Assembly (NCBI GenBank): GCA_013141495.1
Contig: JABFQV010000005.1
Location: 58,346 to 122,345, forward strand
Direction: 5' to 3'
Length of the DNA stretch: 64,000 nucleotides
Origin: Methylotenera sp.
GTDB taxonomy: Bacteria > Pseudomonadota > Gammaproteobacteria > Burkholderiales > Methylophilaceae
The notes beneath the pieces are model-generated. The model saw only the letters and a list, made by a program, of their open reading frames with translations, ran no database searches and was not told the origin of the DNA. Below are positions 45,375 to 55,521 of the stretch, in pieces. A program made the translations under genes and the position numbers. Positions within the stretch are counted from its first letter, which is position 1. The number at the start of each line of letters is the position of its first letter.

Positions 45375-45427
45375 TGTAAACAAAGAAAAACCCCCGTAGA
45401 TTATTAGTCTACAGGGGTTTGTTTACA
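45375..45427 (-). terminator. ssb terminator embedded in a larger inverted repeat at the island edge
   Basis: The core CCCCGTAGA-ttattag-TCTACAGGGG forms a hairpin that, on the minus strand, ends in GGGGGTTTTTC, about 30 nt after the ssb stop; it is a good terminator. Outside it the arms go on as TGTAAACAAA (45375-45384) and TTTGTTTACA (45418-45427), giving an imperfect 53-bp palindrome. A further inverted copy of the same word is at 45316-45325. These repeats could be binding sites for the cassette recombinases. Confidence 0.7.
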
Positions 45428-45446
45428 GTATTGCTCTTGGTAAATT

Positions 45447-45953
45447 CTAGAAAGGTATATCGTCCTCAAAATCATCAAAGCCTGAGCCGCTGGCCGCTGG
45501 TTTTGCCGCAGATTGCGCAGGGGCTTGTTTAGCCTGACCTTGGCTAGGCGGCGCTTGATTGTAGTCATTGCCACCACTGCTTTGATCCATGCCACCATCG
45601 TAGCTTGCATTTGAGCTCGCACCATCACGCCCGCCTAACATTTGCATTTGGTCTGCAATAATTTCAGTGGTGTAGCGTGTAACGCCGTCTTTTTCCCACT
45701 TGCGTGTTTGCAAGCGACCTTCTACATACACCGGACGGCCTTTTTTAAGGTATTCACCTGCAATTTCAGCCAGCTTGCGATACATCACAATGTTGTGCCA
45801 TTCGGTGCGCTCTTGCTTTGCGCCAGCTTTATCTTTCCAGCTATCGGTGGTGGCGATACTAAAGTTACACACCGCCTCACCGTTAGGCATAAAACGTACT
45901 TCTGGGTCACGCCCGAGGTTACCTACCAAGATCACTTTATTTACTGATGCCAT
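45447..45953 (-). CDS. ssb: Single-stranded DNA-binding protein
   Basis: The ATG at 45953 is preceded by GAGGGG at a good distance and gives [20 protein letters not shown], 168 residues; the open frame upstream is not needed. The OB fold runs to about residue 110 ([38 protein letters not shown]), then a Gly/Ala/Gln-rich linker and the acidic interaction tip DDFEDDIPF. It is 2 nt after the MFS gene, so it may be co-transcribed with it. Confidence 0.97.
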   Translation of the reverse strand: MASVNKVILVGNLGRDPEVRFMPNGEAVCNFSIATTDSWKDKAGAKQERTEWHNIVMYRKLAEIAGEYLKKGRPVYVEGRLQTRKWEKDGVTRYTTEIIADQMQMLGGRDGASSNASYDGGMDQSSGGNDYNQAPPSQGQAKQAPAQSAAKPAASGSGFDDFEDDIPF

Positions 45954-45955
45954 TT

Positions 45956-47413
45956 TTATCCCCTCAACAATTGATACACTTGCATTTGCAAATTGGAGCC
46001 GTCCCAATCATGCGATTTATCTAACTTCAATATCACGGTGCGCTCTTGTGGCAATACCGCCGCTTCAATCACGCCAGCCAGTTTTACCAGCTCGGTTTTA
46101 AGTACAAGGGCTTGCTCGCTCGTCATTAGCTCAGCGGCCTCATCCATGCTGACCATTTTGGTTCTAACCGCAGGTGGCGATTGCATTGAAAACGCCAATA
46201 ATAGCCATAAAAACATCATCACGCCACAAAATACAAACACACTGGAAAATCCATACACATGCGCCAAATAACCGCCTAAAGCACCGCCGACAAAAACACC
46301 TAACGACTGCGCGGTATTATAAACGCCGATTGCTGTGCCTTTGGCTGCTGCCGGTGCAATTTTACTAATAATTGACGGCAACGAGGCTTCAAGTACATTA
46401 AATGCAATAAAGTAAATAGTCAGTGATGCCACGATGCCCCAAAAATAATCAATTGACACCGCAAACATCAATTGTGCAAGTAGCATCATGGCAACGGCAA
46501 CAACAAACACGCGTTTTATTTTAGATTGTTTTTCGGCATAAATAATTGCCGGCACCATTAAAACAAACGAGGCCAATAATACGGGTAAATAAATATGCCA
46601 GTGCTGGTTAACGCCTAAGTCGCTAGATTGCGTAATAGCGAACGGTACCACCACAAACATAGCCATTTGCGCAGCATGCAAGGCAAAAATACCATAATTT
46701 AAACGTAATAATTGTGCGTTTTTTAGCACATCTTTGAGCTTGGCGGGCGCGGCACTGGCATCAGAATGGTAGTGGCTGTGCACTGGGTCTGGCACCACAA
46801 ACTTCACCATGGCAATGGCAGCTAAGGTTAATAGTGCGGTCATGGCAAATATGCCTGGCACGCCTATCCATTGATTGAGTATTGGCCCACCAACCAGCGA
46901 AAGCGCAAACGCGACGCCGATGGTTGCGCCTATGCCAGCCATTGCTTTGGTGCGATGCTCATCGCGTGTTAAGTCCGCCAACAAAGCAGTCACCACGGCA
47001 GAAACTGCGCCTGCACCTTGAATAACGCGCCCGAGTATAATCACCTCAATACTGGGGGCTAATGCGGCCACCATGCTGCCTATCGCAAAAATAGCCAAGC
47101 CTAGATAAATCATTGGTTTACGACCAAATTTATCTGAAGCCATGCCGAAAGGCAATTGAAACAAAGCTTGCGTCAGGCCATACGCACCCAAAGCTAAACC
47201 GATCATTAGCTGGCTTGGATTTTCTGGCAGACTTGAGGCGTAAATAGCAAAAATCGGCAAAATAGAAAACATGCCGAACATGCGCAAACCATAAATAGCG
47301 GCTAAGCTCATGGTGGCGCGCGTTTCTACAGGCGTCATTTTTTCTGATGAAATTTCTAACGAGGCCATTGCCTCAGAGGTAACATGACTAGATTGATGAT
47401 TCGATGTTGACAT
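45956..47413 (-). CDS. Major facilitator superfamily transporter
   Basis: I placed the start at the ATG at 47413 (485 residues), because the open frame upstream runs into uvrA on the other strand; ATG at 47368 is an alternative. Twelve membrane helices; the loop 2-3 signature [20 protein letters not shown] is a clear MFS motif, and [20 protein letters not shown] follows in helix 4-5. The long polar C-terminus (about 90 residues, [20 protein letters not shown] onwards) is unusual for the multidrug type and ends in a small predicted ferredoxin-like fold. Substrate unknown; drug or sugar efflux is possible. Upstream of ssb, as in other betaproteobacteria. Confidence 0.88.
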   Translation of the reverse strand: MSTSNHQSSHVTSEAMASLEISSEKMTPVETRATMSLAAIYGLRMFGMFSILPIFAIYASSLPENPSQLMIGLALGAYGLTQALFQLPFGMASDKFGRKPMIYLGLAIFAIGSMVAALAPSIEVIILGRVIQGAGAVSAVVTALLADLTRDEHRTKAMAGIGATIGVAFALSLVGGPILNQWIGVPGIFAMTALLTLAAIAMVKFVVPDPVHSHYHSDASAAPAKLKDVLKNAQLLRLNYGIFALHAAQMAMFVVVPFAITQSSDLGVNQHWHIYLPVLLASFVLMVPAIIYAEKQSKIKRVFVVAVAMMLLAQLMFAVSIDYFWGIVASLTIYFIAFNVLEASLPSIISKIAPAAAKGTAIGVYNTAQSLGVFVGGALGGYLAHVYGFSSVFVFCGVMMFLWLLLAFSMQSPPAVRTKMVSMDEAAELMTSEQALVLKTELVKLAGVIEAAVLPQERTVILKLDKSHDWDGSNLQMQVYQLLRG

Positions 47414-47480
47414 GAAAAATAATTGAGCTAAACGCAGAAAAGTAGGTATATTAGCAGGTTGACCTAACTTTAGTAAAAGC

Positions 47481-50297
47481 ATGATTGATTCAATCCGTAT
47501 TCGCGGTGCACGCACCCACAATTTAAAAAACATTTCACTGGATATTCCGCGTAATAAGCTCGTGGTCATTACTGGCTTATCAGGCTCTGGCAAGTCGTCA
47601 CTGGCCTTTGATACGCTGTATGCAGAAGGTCAACGGCGTTATGTCGAATCACTTTCTGCTTATGCCAGACAATTTCTGGCGCGCATGGATAAACCCGATG
47701 TTGATTTGATTGAAGGCTTATCTCCGGCTATTTCTATTGAACAAAAATCCACTTCGCACAACCCGCGCTCAACTGTGGGTACCGTGACTGAAATTCACGA
47801 TTATCTGCGCCTGCTTTATGCCCGCGCTGGCGACCCGGAATGCCCAGAACACGGCATTAAGCTTGAAGCGCAAACTGTGAGCCAGATGGTCGATAGCGTA
47901 TTAGCGCTACCTGAAGACACCAAACTCATGATACTGGCGCCAGTTGTATCTAACCGCAAGGGTGAGCAAATTGACTTGTTTGAAGAGCTTAAAGCGCAGG
48001 GTTTTGTCAGGCTACGTGTCGATGGCAAAATTTATGAGGTCGATGCCCTGCCCCAGCTCGCAAAAACCACCAAACATAGTGTAGATGTGGTGGTTGACCG
48101 CATCAAAGTTAAAGCCGATATGAAGCAGCGCATTGCTGAGTCCTTTGAAACTGCGCTACGTTTAGCAGAAGGCAAAGCCATTGCGGTTGAGATGGATACC
48201 GATAAAGAGCACTTATTCTCCGCCAAGTTTTCATGCCCGGTGTGTGACTATTCACTTGCAGAGCTAGAGCCGCGCCTATTCTCATTTAACAATCCGATGG
48301 GCGCCTGTCCAACCTGTGACGGTTTAGGCAACATTAACTTTTTTGATCCGAAACGTGTGGTGGCTTTTCCGCATTTATCATTAGCGGCAGGCGCAATTAA
48401 AGGCTGGGACAGACGCAACCAGTTTTACTTTCAGATGTTATCAAGCTTGGCGGCGCACTATAATTTTGATCTTGATACCACCTTTGAAAAACTGCCTGAA
48501 CACGTACAAAAATTATTGCTTAACGGCAGCGGTAAAGAAGAAATTGGATTTAAATACCTGAACGAGCGTGGGGTGTTTTATCAAAAAACACATACGTTTG
48601 AAGGCATTTTAAATAACCTGCAACGCCGTTATCACGAAACTGATTCGCAAACCGTACGCGAAGAACTAGCAAAATACTTAAATTCGCAAAGCTGTCCAGA
48701 CTGCGCCGGCACACGTTTGCGCAAAGAAGCGCGCCATGTCAAAGTTGGCAACAAGAACATTCACGAAGTCTGCCAAGTGCCTTTAAAGTTAGCACTTACT
48801 TTCTTTGATACACTTGAATTAACAGGTGCAAAACTTGCCATTGCAGACAAAATCGTTAAAGAGATCAGTAACCGCCTTAAATTTTTAACCAATGTTGGTT
48901 TAGAGTATTTATCGCTGTCACGCTCGGCTGAAACGTTATCCGGCGGCGAAGCGCAGCGCATTCGCCTCGCCTCACAAATCGGCAGCGGCTTAACTGGCGT
49001 GATGTATGTGCTGGATGAACCCTCTATTGGCTTACACCAGCGCGATAACGACCGCTTGCTTGATACGCTCAAACGCCTGCGTGACATTGGCAATAGCGTG
49101 ATTGTAGTGGAACATGACCATGATGCGATTATGGCGGCTGACTACGTGGTAGATATTGGCCCAGGCGCGGGTGAACATGGCGGACACATTGTGGCAGAAG
49201 GGTCGCCTAATCAAATTAAAGACAATGTAAATTCACTCACCGGTGAATACCTGAGCGGCAAGCGCCAGATCACTTACAACAAAAAACGTACGCAACCTGA
49301 CCCCGCACGCTGGCTCAAAATGAGCGGCGCCACTGGTAATAACTTAAAAAATGTGACGCTAAATCTGCCGGTCGGCTTACTTAGCTGCATCACCGGCGTA
49401 TCCGGCAGCGGCAAATCCACACTGATTAACGACACGCTTTATCGCATCGTAGCGCAGCACTTATATGGCAGTAGCACCGAACCCGCCGCCTATACTGAAA
49501 TTAACGGCTTGGAATTTTTTGATAAAGTTGTCGATGTCGATCAAAGCCCTATCGGACGCACACCGCGCTCTAATCCTGCGACTTACACTGGGCTTTTCAC
49601 GCCGATTCGTGATTTATTTGCAGGCGTGCCTGAAAGCCGAGCACGTGGCTACGGACCAGGCCGCTACTCATTCAACGTTAAAGGTGGGCGTTGCGAAGCC
49701 TGTCAGGGCGACGGTGTCATCCGCGTTGAAATGCACTTTTTACCCGATGTTTATGTGCCTTGCGATGTGTGCAAAGGGCATCGTTATAACCGTGAAACGC
49801 TAGAGATTCAGTTCAAAGGTAAAAATATTCACGAGATTTTAGGCATGACCGTTGAGCAAGCGCGTGCCTTTTTTAGCGCACAACCGGTGATTGCCCGCAA
49901 ACTGCAAACTTTGCTAGATGTAGGCTTGGGTTACATCACCCTCGGGCAAAGCGCGACAACACTGTCAGGCGGCGAAGCGCAACGCGTTAAACTAGCGTTA
50001 GAGCTCAGCAAACGTGACACTGGCCGCACCTTGTACATTCTGGATGAACCCACCACCGGCTTACACTTTGCCGATATTCAATTACTGCTCGATGTGATTC
50101 ATCGTTTACGCGATGCAGGCAACACTATTGTGATTATTGAACATAACCTGGACGTGATTAAAACGGCTGACTGGATTGTTGATATGGGCCCAGAAGGTGG
50201 CGATGGTGGTGGCACTATCATTGCCGAAGGCTCACCTGAGCAAGTTGCTCTCAGCAATGAAAGTTACACAGCTAAATACTTAAAAACAATGCTGTGA
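47481..50297 (+). CDS. uvrA: Excinuclease ABC subunit A
   Basis: UvrA, the damage-sensing ATPase of nucleotide excision repair, 938 residues. Two ABC modules: Walker [10 protein letters not shown] at residues 32-40 and [16 protein letters not shown] near 640, with signature sequences [20 protein letters not shown] and [19 protein letters not shown]. Zinc knuckles are at [13 protein letters not shown]...ACPTC and CEACQGDG...[10 protein letters not shown]. The insert with [20 protein letters not shown] is as in the family. Divergent from the MFS-ssb genes across 67 nt. Confidence 0.98.
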   Translation: MIDSIRIRGARTHNLKNISLDIPRNKLVVITGLSGSGKSSLAFDTLYAEGQRRYVESLSAYARQFLARMDKPDVDLIEGLSPAISIEQKSTSHNPRSTVGTVTEIHDYLRLLYARAGDPECPEHGIKLEAQTVSQMVDSVLALPEDTKLMILAPVVSNRKGEQIDLFEELKAQGFVRLRVDGKIYEVDALPQLAKTTKHSVDVVVDRIKVKADMKQRIAESFETALRLAEGKAIAVEMDTDKEHLFSAKFSCPVCDYSLAELEPRLFSFNNPMGACPTCDGLGNINFFDPKRVVAFPHLSLAAGAIKGWDRRNQFYFQMLSSLAAHYNFDLDTTFEKLPEHVQKLLLNGSGKEEIGFKYLNERGVFYQKTHTFEGILNNLQRRYHETDSQTVREELAKYLNSQSCPDCAGTRLRKEARHVKVGNKNIHEVCQVPLKLALTFFDTLELTGAKLAIADKIVKEISNRLKFLTNVGLEYLSLSRSAETLSGGEAQRIRLASQIGSGLTGVMYVLDEPSIGLHQRDNDRLLDTLKRLRDIGNSVIVVEHDHDAIMAADYVVDIGPGAGEHGGHIVAEGSPNQIKDNVNSLTGEYLSGKRQITYNKKRTQPDPARWLKMSGATGNNLKNVTLNLPVGLLSCITGVSGSGKSTLINDTLYRIVAQHLYGSSTEPAAYTEINGLEFFDKVVDVDQSPIGRTPRSNPATYTGLFTPIRDLFAGVPESRARGYGPGRYSFNVKGGRCEACQGDGVIRVEMHFLPDVYVPCDVCKGHRYNRETLEIQFKGKNIHEILGMTVEQARAFFSAQPVIARKLQTLLDVGLGYITLGQSATTLSGGEAQRVKLALELSKRDTGRTLYILDEPTTGLHFADIQLLLDVIHRLRDAGNTIVIIEHNLDVIKTADWIVDMGPEGGDGGGTIIAEGSPEQVALSNESYTAKYLKTML

Positions 50298-50348
50298 TGT
50301 AAAAACATTGTGCTTTAATCGCACTGAAAAAAGAAAAGCAAATTAGCA

Positions 50349-50573
50349 ATGAAAATTCCTAATAAATACGCAAACCTAGTATTTGCTTTTACTATGTCAT
50401 TGCTGATGGCGCTCATCATGTCTGGTGTATTAACGGCATTATTTGCTGGTATTGACCATCAATTTATTTCACATTGGTTACGCGCCTTTATTCATGCTTG
50501 GCCAATTGCGTTTCCTGCAGTGTTAATCATTGCGCCCATCGTCAAAAAAATAGTGGGCTTGGTCACCGAGTAA
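50349..50573 (+). CDS. DUF2798-type small membrane protein
   Basis: A 74-residue protein with two membrane helices (AFTMSLLMALIMSGVLTALF and IHAWPIAFPAVLIIAPIVKK). The R-x-F-x-H-A-W-P-I-A-F-P motif (RAFIHAWPIAFPAVL) matches DUF2798. Function unknown. About 50 nt after uvrA on the same strand; an A/G-rich leader (AAAAAAGAAAAG) is near the start. Confidence 0.75.
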   Translation: MKIPNKYANLVFAFTMSLLMALIMSGVLTALFAGIDHQFISHWLRAFIHAWPIAFPAVLIIAPIVKKIVGLVTE

Positions 50574-50612
50574 ATTAGAATTTAAGACTTTAGTCTTGGT
50601 GCTGAACCCCTT

Positions 50613-50672
50613 ATTCCAATTTGCAATAGAAACGAAGCCAACACAGCAATCGTTTCTATTGCGAATTGGAAT
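50613..50672. repeat. Long inverted repeat at the end of the HDOD gene
   Basis: Arms of 23 bp (50613-50635 and 50650-50672, ATTCCAATT... against ...AATTGGAAT) match at all but one position, with a 14-nt loop. The right arm reaches the HDOD stop codon. It stands between the convergent DUF2798 and HDOD genes and may serve as a bidirectional terminator, although no T run follows on either side. Confidence 0.75.
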
Positions 50673-51499
50673 TATATAAAAGCCTCAGCTTCACCAACTA
50701 ACCCACGATAAGATTCGATACGGTCTATCCATTCAACCTCACTCCACTTAATTACCTTAGCCACATCGGCTCTCAGCGTTTCTGCAATATGCGTGGCAGC
50801 TTCGCCTTGTTCTAAACCTGAGGCAATATGTACGGCAATGTAAACAATCGTTGCCATGTCGCATGCGTTTTTATCAAGTGGCGTTGCATAATATCGCAGC
50901 ACGCGCGAAATTTCGCCAGGAAAGTTCCAACGATTAGCCAGCGCCTCTCCCAACTGACCATGATCTACGCCGACGCGCGCCTGCTCAACGACTTGACGTT
51001 CATCTACGGTCGAACCATGACATATGGCGTCAATCTCTACCGCAGCTTTAGCAAACACCAAATGCATGAGCAGCAGACCAATGTTACTCAACAAGCCCGC
51101 AATATAAGCAAGCTCAGCATCACGGCCGGTCACTTTAGCGATTTCTCGACTGACACTCGCCGTTACCAAGCTATGGCGCCAAAACGCCTTTAAATCCAAG
51201 CCTGGCAATTGAGTCACAGCACTTGTCACGCCGCTTGCAATTACCAAGGTTCTAAGCTTGGACAAGCCAAGGATTGCAATCGCATCATCCATATTTTTAA
51301 TTGCCCGCGTCACCCCATAATAAGATGAGTTTGCCAGTTTGAGTACCTTGGCAGAAATCGCAGCATCATGCTCAACCTTTCGCGCCAGCGCATTGACCGC
51401 CAAATCTTCACTATCAAGCATTTGCATCACCTCTTGCACCACTTTTGGCAAGCTGGGTAACGTGACTATCGAATTTAAAAAAGCTTCTACATCCGCCAT
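50672..51499 (-). CDS. HDOD-domain signalling protein
   Basis: A 275-residue single-domain protein. The HDOD core is visible from residue 9 (SIVTLPSLPKVVQEVMQML), through SAKVLKLANSSYYGVTRAIK and DDAIAILGLSKLRTLVIASG, to FWRHSLVTASVSREIAKVTG and YIAGLLSNIGLLLM. The last part of the HD motif is degenerate (no HD pair), as usual. HDOD proteins act in signalling with c-di-GMP, motility or stress, but the partner cannot be seen here. Confidence 0.88.
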   Translation of the reverse strand: MADVEAFLNSIVTLPSLPKVVQEVMQMLDSEDLAVNALARKVEHDAAISAKVLKLANSSYYGVTRAIKNMDDAIAILGLSKLRTLVIASGVTSAVTQLPGLDLKAFWRHSLVTASVSREIAKVTGRDAELAYIAGLLSNIGLLLMHLVFAKAAVEIDAICHGSTVDERQVVEQARVGVDHGQLGEALANRWNFPGEISRVLRYYATPLDKNACDMATIVYIAVHIASGLEQGEAATHIAETLRADVAKVIKWSEVEWIDRIESYRGLVGEAEAFI

Positions 51500-51587
51500 C
51501 GCAACCTCGTTTTCTTGATTGTATGTTTCACAACAACTGCACGCTTACTTAATTGTTATACCGCTTACTTGCCAATCCAGTCATAAC

Positions 51588-52319
51588 CTACGGCACTTCA
51601 ACCATCCTCATTCTGGCTTGAATAGTCGCTGTACGCCGACTCAAGTAACGCGTAGATTTATGTGCATCATAAAAGCGCGGATTAGGGATCATTGCAGCCA
51701 GCCTTGCCGCCTGACCGGCACTTAGTTTGGCGGCACTGGTTTTATAATAATGTCTTGCTGCCGCCTCGGCACCAAACACGCCATTACCCCACTCAATCAC
51801 ATTCAAATATATCTCCAAAATTCTGCGCTTGGTCAGCATATTTTCCAGCATCACCGTAATGATAGCCTCTTGCGCTTTGCGCCAAGGCGTGCGCTTGGTA
51901 GATAAAAATAAATTTTTGGCAAGCTGCTGGCTAATGGTAGAACCACCCGCCACAATCTTGCCCTTTTTAAGATTTTTTTTATAAGCCTTTTGAATACCGT
52001 CCCAATCAAAACCTTCATGGTCTAAAAATTTCGCATCCTCTGACGCAATCACCGCGCGCTTTAAATGGTTAGAAATTTTAGAATACTCAACCCACTTATG
52101 CTTAAGTTCAGCATCGGGAGATTTTTCCTGAATAATTTCTAAGCGATCCTCCATAAAGGCGCTAGAGTGCGGATTAAATTTAATCCACCAGCAAATATGC
52201 AAGAATATCCAAACTTGATACAACAGCACAAAAGCAATAAACAGCACGATGCCACGTTTTAAATAGCCGCCCAAGGTTAATGGCGCTGTTGAATTTCGAT
52301 TCGTTAACCAGCTAAGCAT
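51588..52319 (-). CDS. mtgA: Monofunctional biosynthetic peptidoglycan transglycosylase
   Basis: MtgA polymerises lipid II into glycan strands in the inner membrane. The 243-residue protein has one N-terminal membrane helix (about residues 23-45, GIVLFIAFVLLYQVWIFLHI) and glycosyltransferase-51 motifs: VIASEDAKFLDHEGFDWDG with catalytic Glu, GGSTISQQLAKNLFLSTKR, and RILEIYLNVIEWGNGVFGAE. It begins with no gap after the aroE stop, a common betaproteobacterial pair. Confidence 0.94.
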   Translation of the reverse strand: MLSWLTNRNSTAPLTLGGYLKRGIVLFIAFVLLYQVWIFLHICWWIKFNPHSSAFMEDRLEIIQEKSPDAELKHKWVEYSKISNHLKRAVIASEDAKFLDHEGFDWDGIQKAYKKNLKKGKIVAGGSTISQQLAKNLFLSTKRTPWRKAQEAIITVMLENMLTKRRILEIYLNVIEWGNGVFGAEAAARHYYKTSAAKLSAGQAARLAAMIPNPRFYDAHKSTRYLSRRTATIQARMRMVEVP

Positions 52320-53174
52320 TTATAACGCACCGACCATTTCCATCACAGACTTCGTCTCTGGCCGCACACCGCGCCAGCCACTAAAAGCTTCCGCCGCCTG
52401 CTCAATCAACATGCCCAAGCCATCTGCAACTTGCGCGCCACTGGCACGCGCTTGCACCATAAAAGGGGTTTCACGGCCATACATCATGTCATAAGCCAGG
52501 CAGTTTTCTGCAAACACACTGCTTGGAATAGGCAGCGCCATATCGCTCAAGCCAGCCGAGGTGGCGTTGATTACAATATCAAACTGCTGATTTTTTAAGT
52601 CCTCAAAAGTGCAGGCAACGCTTTTAATTGCAGCATCAAATGATTTGCTCACCATTTTCTCGGCTTTATCCAAGGTGCGATTAGCCACCACCAGCTTTGC
52701 AGGATGTTGCGCCAGCAACGGCTGAAAAACGCCCTCTGCCGCGCCGCCTGCGCCCAGCAACAGCACGCGCTTACCTTTAATAGGTGTATTAAGGTTATGT
52801 GTAATATCAGCAATCAAACCATCACCATCCGTGTTATCGCCCCATATTCCATGCTCGGTAAATTTGATGGTGTTCACAGCACCCGCTAATTTAGCTTGCT
52901 CAGTATGGTGATCGCACAGCGCATACGCCTCAAACTTAAATGGCACCGTCACATTCACGCCCTTAAAGCCTTGCTGCATCAAACTTCTAATCGTCGCTTC
53001 AAAACCATCCAGAGGCGCAAGCACGCGCTCATAACTTATATTTTGCTGCGTTTGTTTTGCAAACGCAGTATGAATGAACGGCGATTTACTGTGTGCGATG
53101 GGGTTGCCCACCACTGCGTAGCGGTCAATATCATGTGCAGCAACAGCCAAAGGCTCTACGTACGTATCAACCAT
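52320..53174 (-). CDS. aroE: Shikimate dehydrogenase (NADP+)
   Basis: AroE reduces 3-dehydroshikimate. ATG at 53174 (4 nt after the rhodanese stop) gives 284 residues; I reject the start at 53204. Shikimate-binding SKS in VVGNPIAHSKSPFIHTAFA, catalytic Lys/Asp region VNVTVPFKFEAYALCD and NTIKFTEHGIWGDNTDGDG, the NADP-binding GAGGAAEG (VLLLGAGGAAEGVFQPLL) followed by VVANRTLDKAEKM, whose Asn-Arg-Thr favours NADP. The SAGLSDMALPIP segment is normal. Sits between the rhodanese and mtgA genes on one transcript. Confidence 0.95.
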   Translation of the reverse strand: MVDTYVEPLAVAAHDIDRYAVVGNPIAHSKSPFIHTAFAKQTQQNISYERVLAPLDGFEATIRSLMQQGFKGVNVTVPFKFEAYALCDHHTEQAKLAGAVNTIKFTEHGIWGDNTDGDGLIADITHNLNTPIKGKRVLLLGAGGAAEGVFQPLLAQHPAKLVVANRTLDKAEKMVSKSFDAAIKSVACTFEDLKNQQFDIVINATSAGLSDMALPIPSSVFAENCLAYDMMYGRETPFMVQARASGAQVADGLGMLIEQAAEAFSGWRGVRPETKSVMEMVGAL

Positions 53175-53178
53175 TATT

Positions 53179-53643
53179 CTAGTTAGCCCAAGGCAAACCG
53201 GCATGCTTCCAACCGTTAATCAGCGTGCGTTGTTGATAACTATTCGCTTCGCCTTCAAAACCCTCTAGCGTGTTATAAGCCTGTGTAAACCCAAGCGAAG
53301 CCGCTACCGTTGCCGCATTATTTGAACGGCCACCAGTTCGGCATAAAAAGATCAACACTGAATCTCTATCAAAACGACGCCTGTTAAGTTCAGCCAATAA
53401 TTGCTCGGCAAAGTCAGCGTTCGCGACCATCCCCGGGTAAAATGCCCACTCTACATTCAACGCTGCCGGCACACGCCCAACCAACGCCAACTCAGCTTGG
53501 GTACGCACATCAACCAATAACGCCTTTGGATTTTCTTGCAACACAACAAAAGCCTCTTGCGGCGTTAATGCCCCAGCATAAGGTAGATTATTTTCTGCGG
53601 CACGCTGTTGTGCCACTGCTAAAATTTCTTGTTGATGAATCAT
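53179..53643 (-). CDS. Rhodanese-domain protein
   Basis: ATG at 53643 with AGAGGAC upstream gives 154 residues. The single rhodanese domain has DVRTQAELALVGRVPAALNV and the active-site loop FLCRTGGRSNNAATVAASLG, where Cys is the persulfide carrier; the six-residue loop CRTGGRS fits sulfurtransferase rather than Cdc25. GWKHAGLPW at the end is typical of a bacterial subfamily. First gene of the rhodanese-aroE-mtgA group; its upstream region is shared with the divergent glnA regulatory region. Confidence 0.88.
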   Translation of the reverse strand: MIHQQEILAVAQQRAAENNLPYAGALTPQEAFVVLQENPKALLVDVRTQAELALVGRVPAALNVEWAFYPGMVANADFAEQLLAELNRRRFDRDSVLIFLCRTGGRSNNAATVAASLGFTQAYNTLEGFEGEANSYQQRTLINGWKHAGLPWAN

Positions 53644-53748
53644 GACTATCGTCCTCTTAAAATTTACAATTTTTATGCTTACTTTTACATTTTTCTGGCG
53701 GGTTTTTAAGTATAGCCTTAAAACCTGCAAAACACCCACCACCTGCAC

Positions 53749-53795
53749 CGCACACTATTGGTGCAAAAAACCACAATTAGCACTTATTTGGTGCA
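53749..53795 (+). promoter_or_regulatory. Two NtrC enhancer sites upstream of glnA
   Basis: Site 1 (53749-53765) CGCACACTATTGGTGCA and site 2 (53779-53795) AGCACTTATTTGGTGCA each match the 17-bp NtrC box TGCACYAWWWTGGTGCA except for few positions in the left half. Their centres are 30 bp apart, about three helical turns, so NtrC dimers would bind the same face. They lie about 95 and 125 bp upstream of the predicted glnA transcript start. Confidence 0.85.
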
Positions 53796-53854
53796 ATCCA
53801 ACAATGTCAGTTTTCAGAAGCTAATAAAATAATAGGGATTTGACCTTTTCAGAC

Positions 53855-53870
53855 TGGCACGTTTCCTGCT
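53855..53870 (+). promoter_or_regulatory. Sigma-54 promoter of glnA
   Basis: TGGCACGTTTCCTGCT carries the invariant GG and GC of the -24/-12 promoter class with correct 10-bp spacing (consensus TGGCACN5TTGC). The transcript should begin near 53882, leaving a leader of about 50 nt before the ATG at 53932. Confidence 0.85.
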
Positions 53871-53931
53871 AATCTACTGAGTTGAATTTTAAACTGTTTT
53901 ATTTTAACCCACACCATCATAGGAGATTTTA

Positions 53932-55341
53932 ATGTCAGTGGAAAATGTAATGAAATTGGTCATCGATAACGACATTAAGTTCGTCGATTTTCGATTTACC
54001 GATACCCGCGGTAAAGAGCAACACGTAACAGTGCCGGTATCTCACTTTGACGAGACTAAATTTACTGAAGGCCACGCATTTGATGGCTCTTCAATCGCCG
54101 GCTGGAAAGGCATCCAAGCATCAGACATGCAATTGATGCCAGATCCATCAACCGCAAACATCGACCCCTTCATGGATGAGCCAACCCTCATTTTAACTTG
54201 CGACGTGGTTGACCCAACCGATGGCAAAGGCTACGAACGTGATCCACGTTCTTTAGCAAAACGTGCTGAAGCCTACTTAAAGTCAACCGGCTTAGGCGAC
54301 ACCGCTTATTTTGGTCCAGAGCCAGAGTTCTTCATTTTTGATAGCATCCAATGGGATGTTTCAATGAGCGGCTGCTCAGTGCGCATCAACTCAGAAGAAG
54401 GCGCTTGGTCATCAAACGAGAAATTTGAAGGCGGCAACACTGGTCACCGTCCAGGCGTTAAAGGCGGCTACTTCCCAGTGCCACCAGTCGATTCATTACA
54501 CGACATCCGCTCAGCCATGTGTATGACCTTAGAAGCGATGGGCGTACCAGTTGAAGTACATCACCATGAAGTTGCAACTGCTGGCCAATGTGAAATCGGC
54601 ACTAAATTCAGCACCTTAACGCAACGTGCTGACTGGACTCAAATCCAAAAATACGTGATTTTGAACACAGCTCACGCATACGGCAAAACTGCAACATTTA
54701 TGCCTAAACCATTCGCAGGTGATAACGGCAGCGGCATGCACGTGCACCAATCTGTATGGAAAGACGGCAAAAACCTGTTTGCAGGTAACGGCTACGCTGG
54801 TTTGAGCGAATTTGCGCTTTACTACATCGGCGGCATTATCAAACATGCCCGTGCTTTAAACGCAATTACCAACCCAGGCACCAACTCATACAAACGTTTA
54901 GTGCCACACTTTGAAGCACCGGTAAAATTAGCTTACTCTGCTAAAAACCGTTCAGCTTCTATTCGCATTCCTTTTGTGCATTCTGACAAAGGCCGCCGTG
55001 TTGAAGCGCGCTTTCCAGACCCGATCGCTAACCCATATTTAGCCTTCTCAGCCTTGTTAATGGCAGGTTTAGATGGCGTACAGAACAAAATTCATCCAGG
55101 TGAGCCTGCCACTAAAGATTTGTACCATTTACCGGCAGAAGAAGATGCGCAAATTCCAACCGTATGCGCTTCATTAGAAGAAGCACTTGAGGCTTTAAAT
55201 AATGACCGCGAGTTCTTAACCCGTGGCGGCGTATTTACTGACGACTGGATTGATGCGTACATCAACCTGAAAATGGAAGAAGTAAACAAAATGCGTATGA
55301 CACCACACCCAGCTGAGTTTGGTTTGTACTACTCATGCTAA
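53932..55341 (+). CDS. glnA: Glutamine synthetase, type I (adenylylatable)
   Basis: GSI of 469 residues, forming a dodecamer that makes glutamine from glutamate, ammonia and [22 protein letters not shown] near residue 43, [13 protein letters not shown], the ATP/metal site [35 protein letters not shown] and the [10 protein letters not shown] segment are all in place. The adenylylation Tyr lies in [11 protein letters not shown] near residue 400, marking the GSI-beta form controlled by GlnE. A GGAG ribosome-binding site precedes the ATG. Expression is expected to be under NtrC and sigma-54, with ntrB/ntrC close downstream, across one gene. Confidence 0.98.
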   Translation: MSVENVMKLVIDNDIKFVDFRFTDTRGKEQHVTVPVSHFDETKFTEGHAFDGSSIAGWKGIQASDMQLMPDPSTANIDPFMDEPTLILTCDVVDPTDGKGYERDPRSLAKRAEAYLKSTGLGDTAYFGPEPEFFIFDSIQWDVSMSGCSVRINSEEGAWSSNEKFEGGNTGHRPGVKGGYFPVPPVDSLHDIRSAMCMTLEAMGVPVEVHHHEVATAGQCEIGTKFSTLTQRADWTQIQKYVILNTAHAYGKTATFMPKPFAGDNGSGMHVHQSVWKDGKNLFAGNGYAGLSEFALYYIGGIIKHARALNAITNPGTNSYKRLVPHFEAPVKLAYSAKNRSASIRIPFVHSDKGRRVEARFPDPIANPYLAFSALLMAGLDGVQNKIHPGEPATKDLYHLPAEEDAQIPTVCASLEEALEALNNDREFLTRGGVFTDDWIDAYINLKMEEVNKMRMTPHPAEFGLYYSC

Positions 55342-55380
55342 ACGCCATGCTAATGTGTTGTTAACAACTGGCAAATAATA

Positions 55381-55409
55381 AAAAAGCACGCATATTGCGT
55401 GCTTTTTTA
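55381..55409 (+). terminator. Intrinsic terminator of glnA
   Basis: Near-perfect hairpin AAAAAGCACGCA-tat-TGCGTGCTTTTT with T runs on both strands, about 40 nt after the glnA stop. Confidence 0.9.
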
Positions 55410-55521
55410 TTGGCTATCACCAACTGACACCCTGTCAACTGATGCGACATAGTAGCCGTTCTGCACTTGTGGTAACTGATGACATGTTGCCTAATTTGAT
55501 CAACTCTACTAAACTAAGCCC

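Noticed and set aside
45390..45417. Reading the palindrome as a dif- or att-type recombinase core rather than a terminator
   Set aside because: It is explained by ssb termination (position and T run). Kept only as an inference for island targeting.
28446..45446. CRISPR array or prophage in the island
   Set aside because: No regularly spaced direct repeats, no cas, capsid, terminase or lysis genes.
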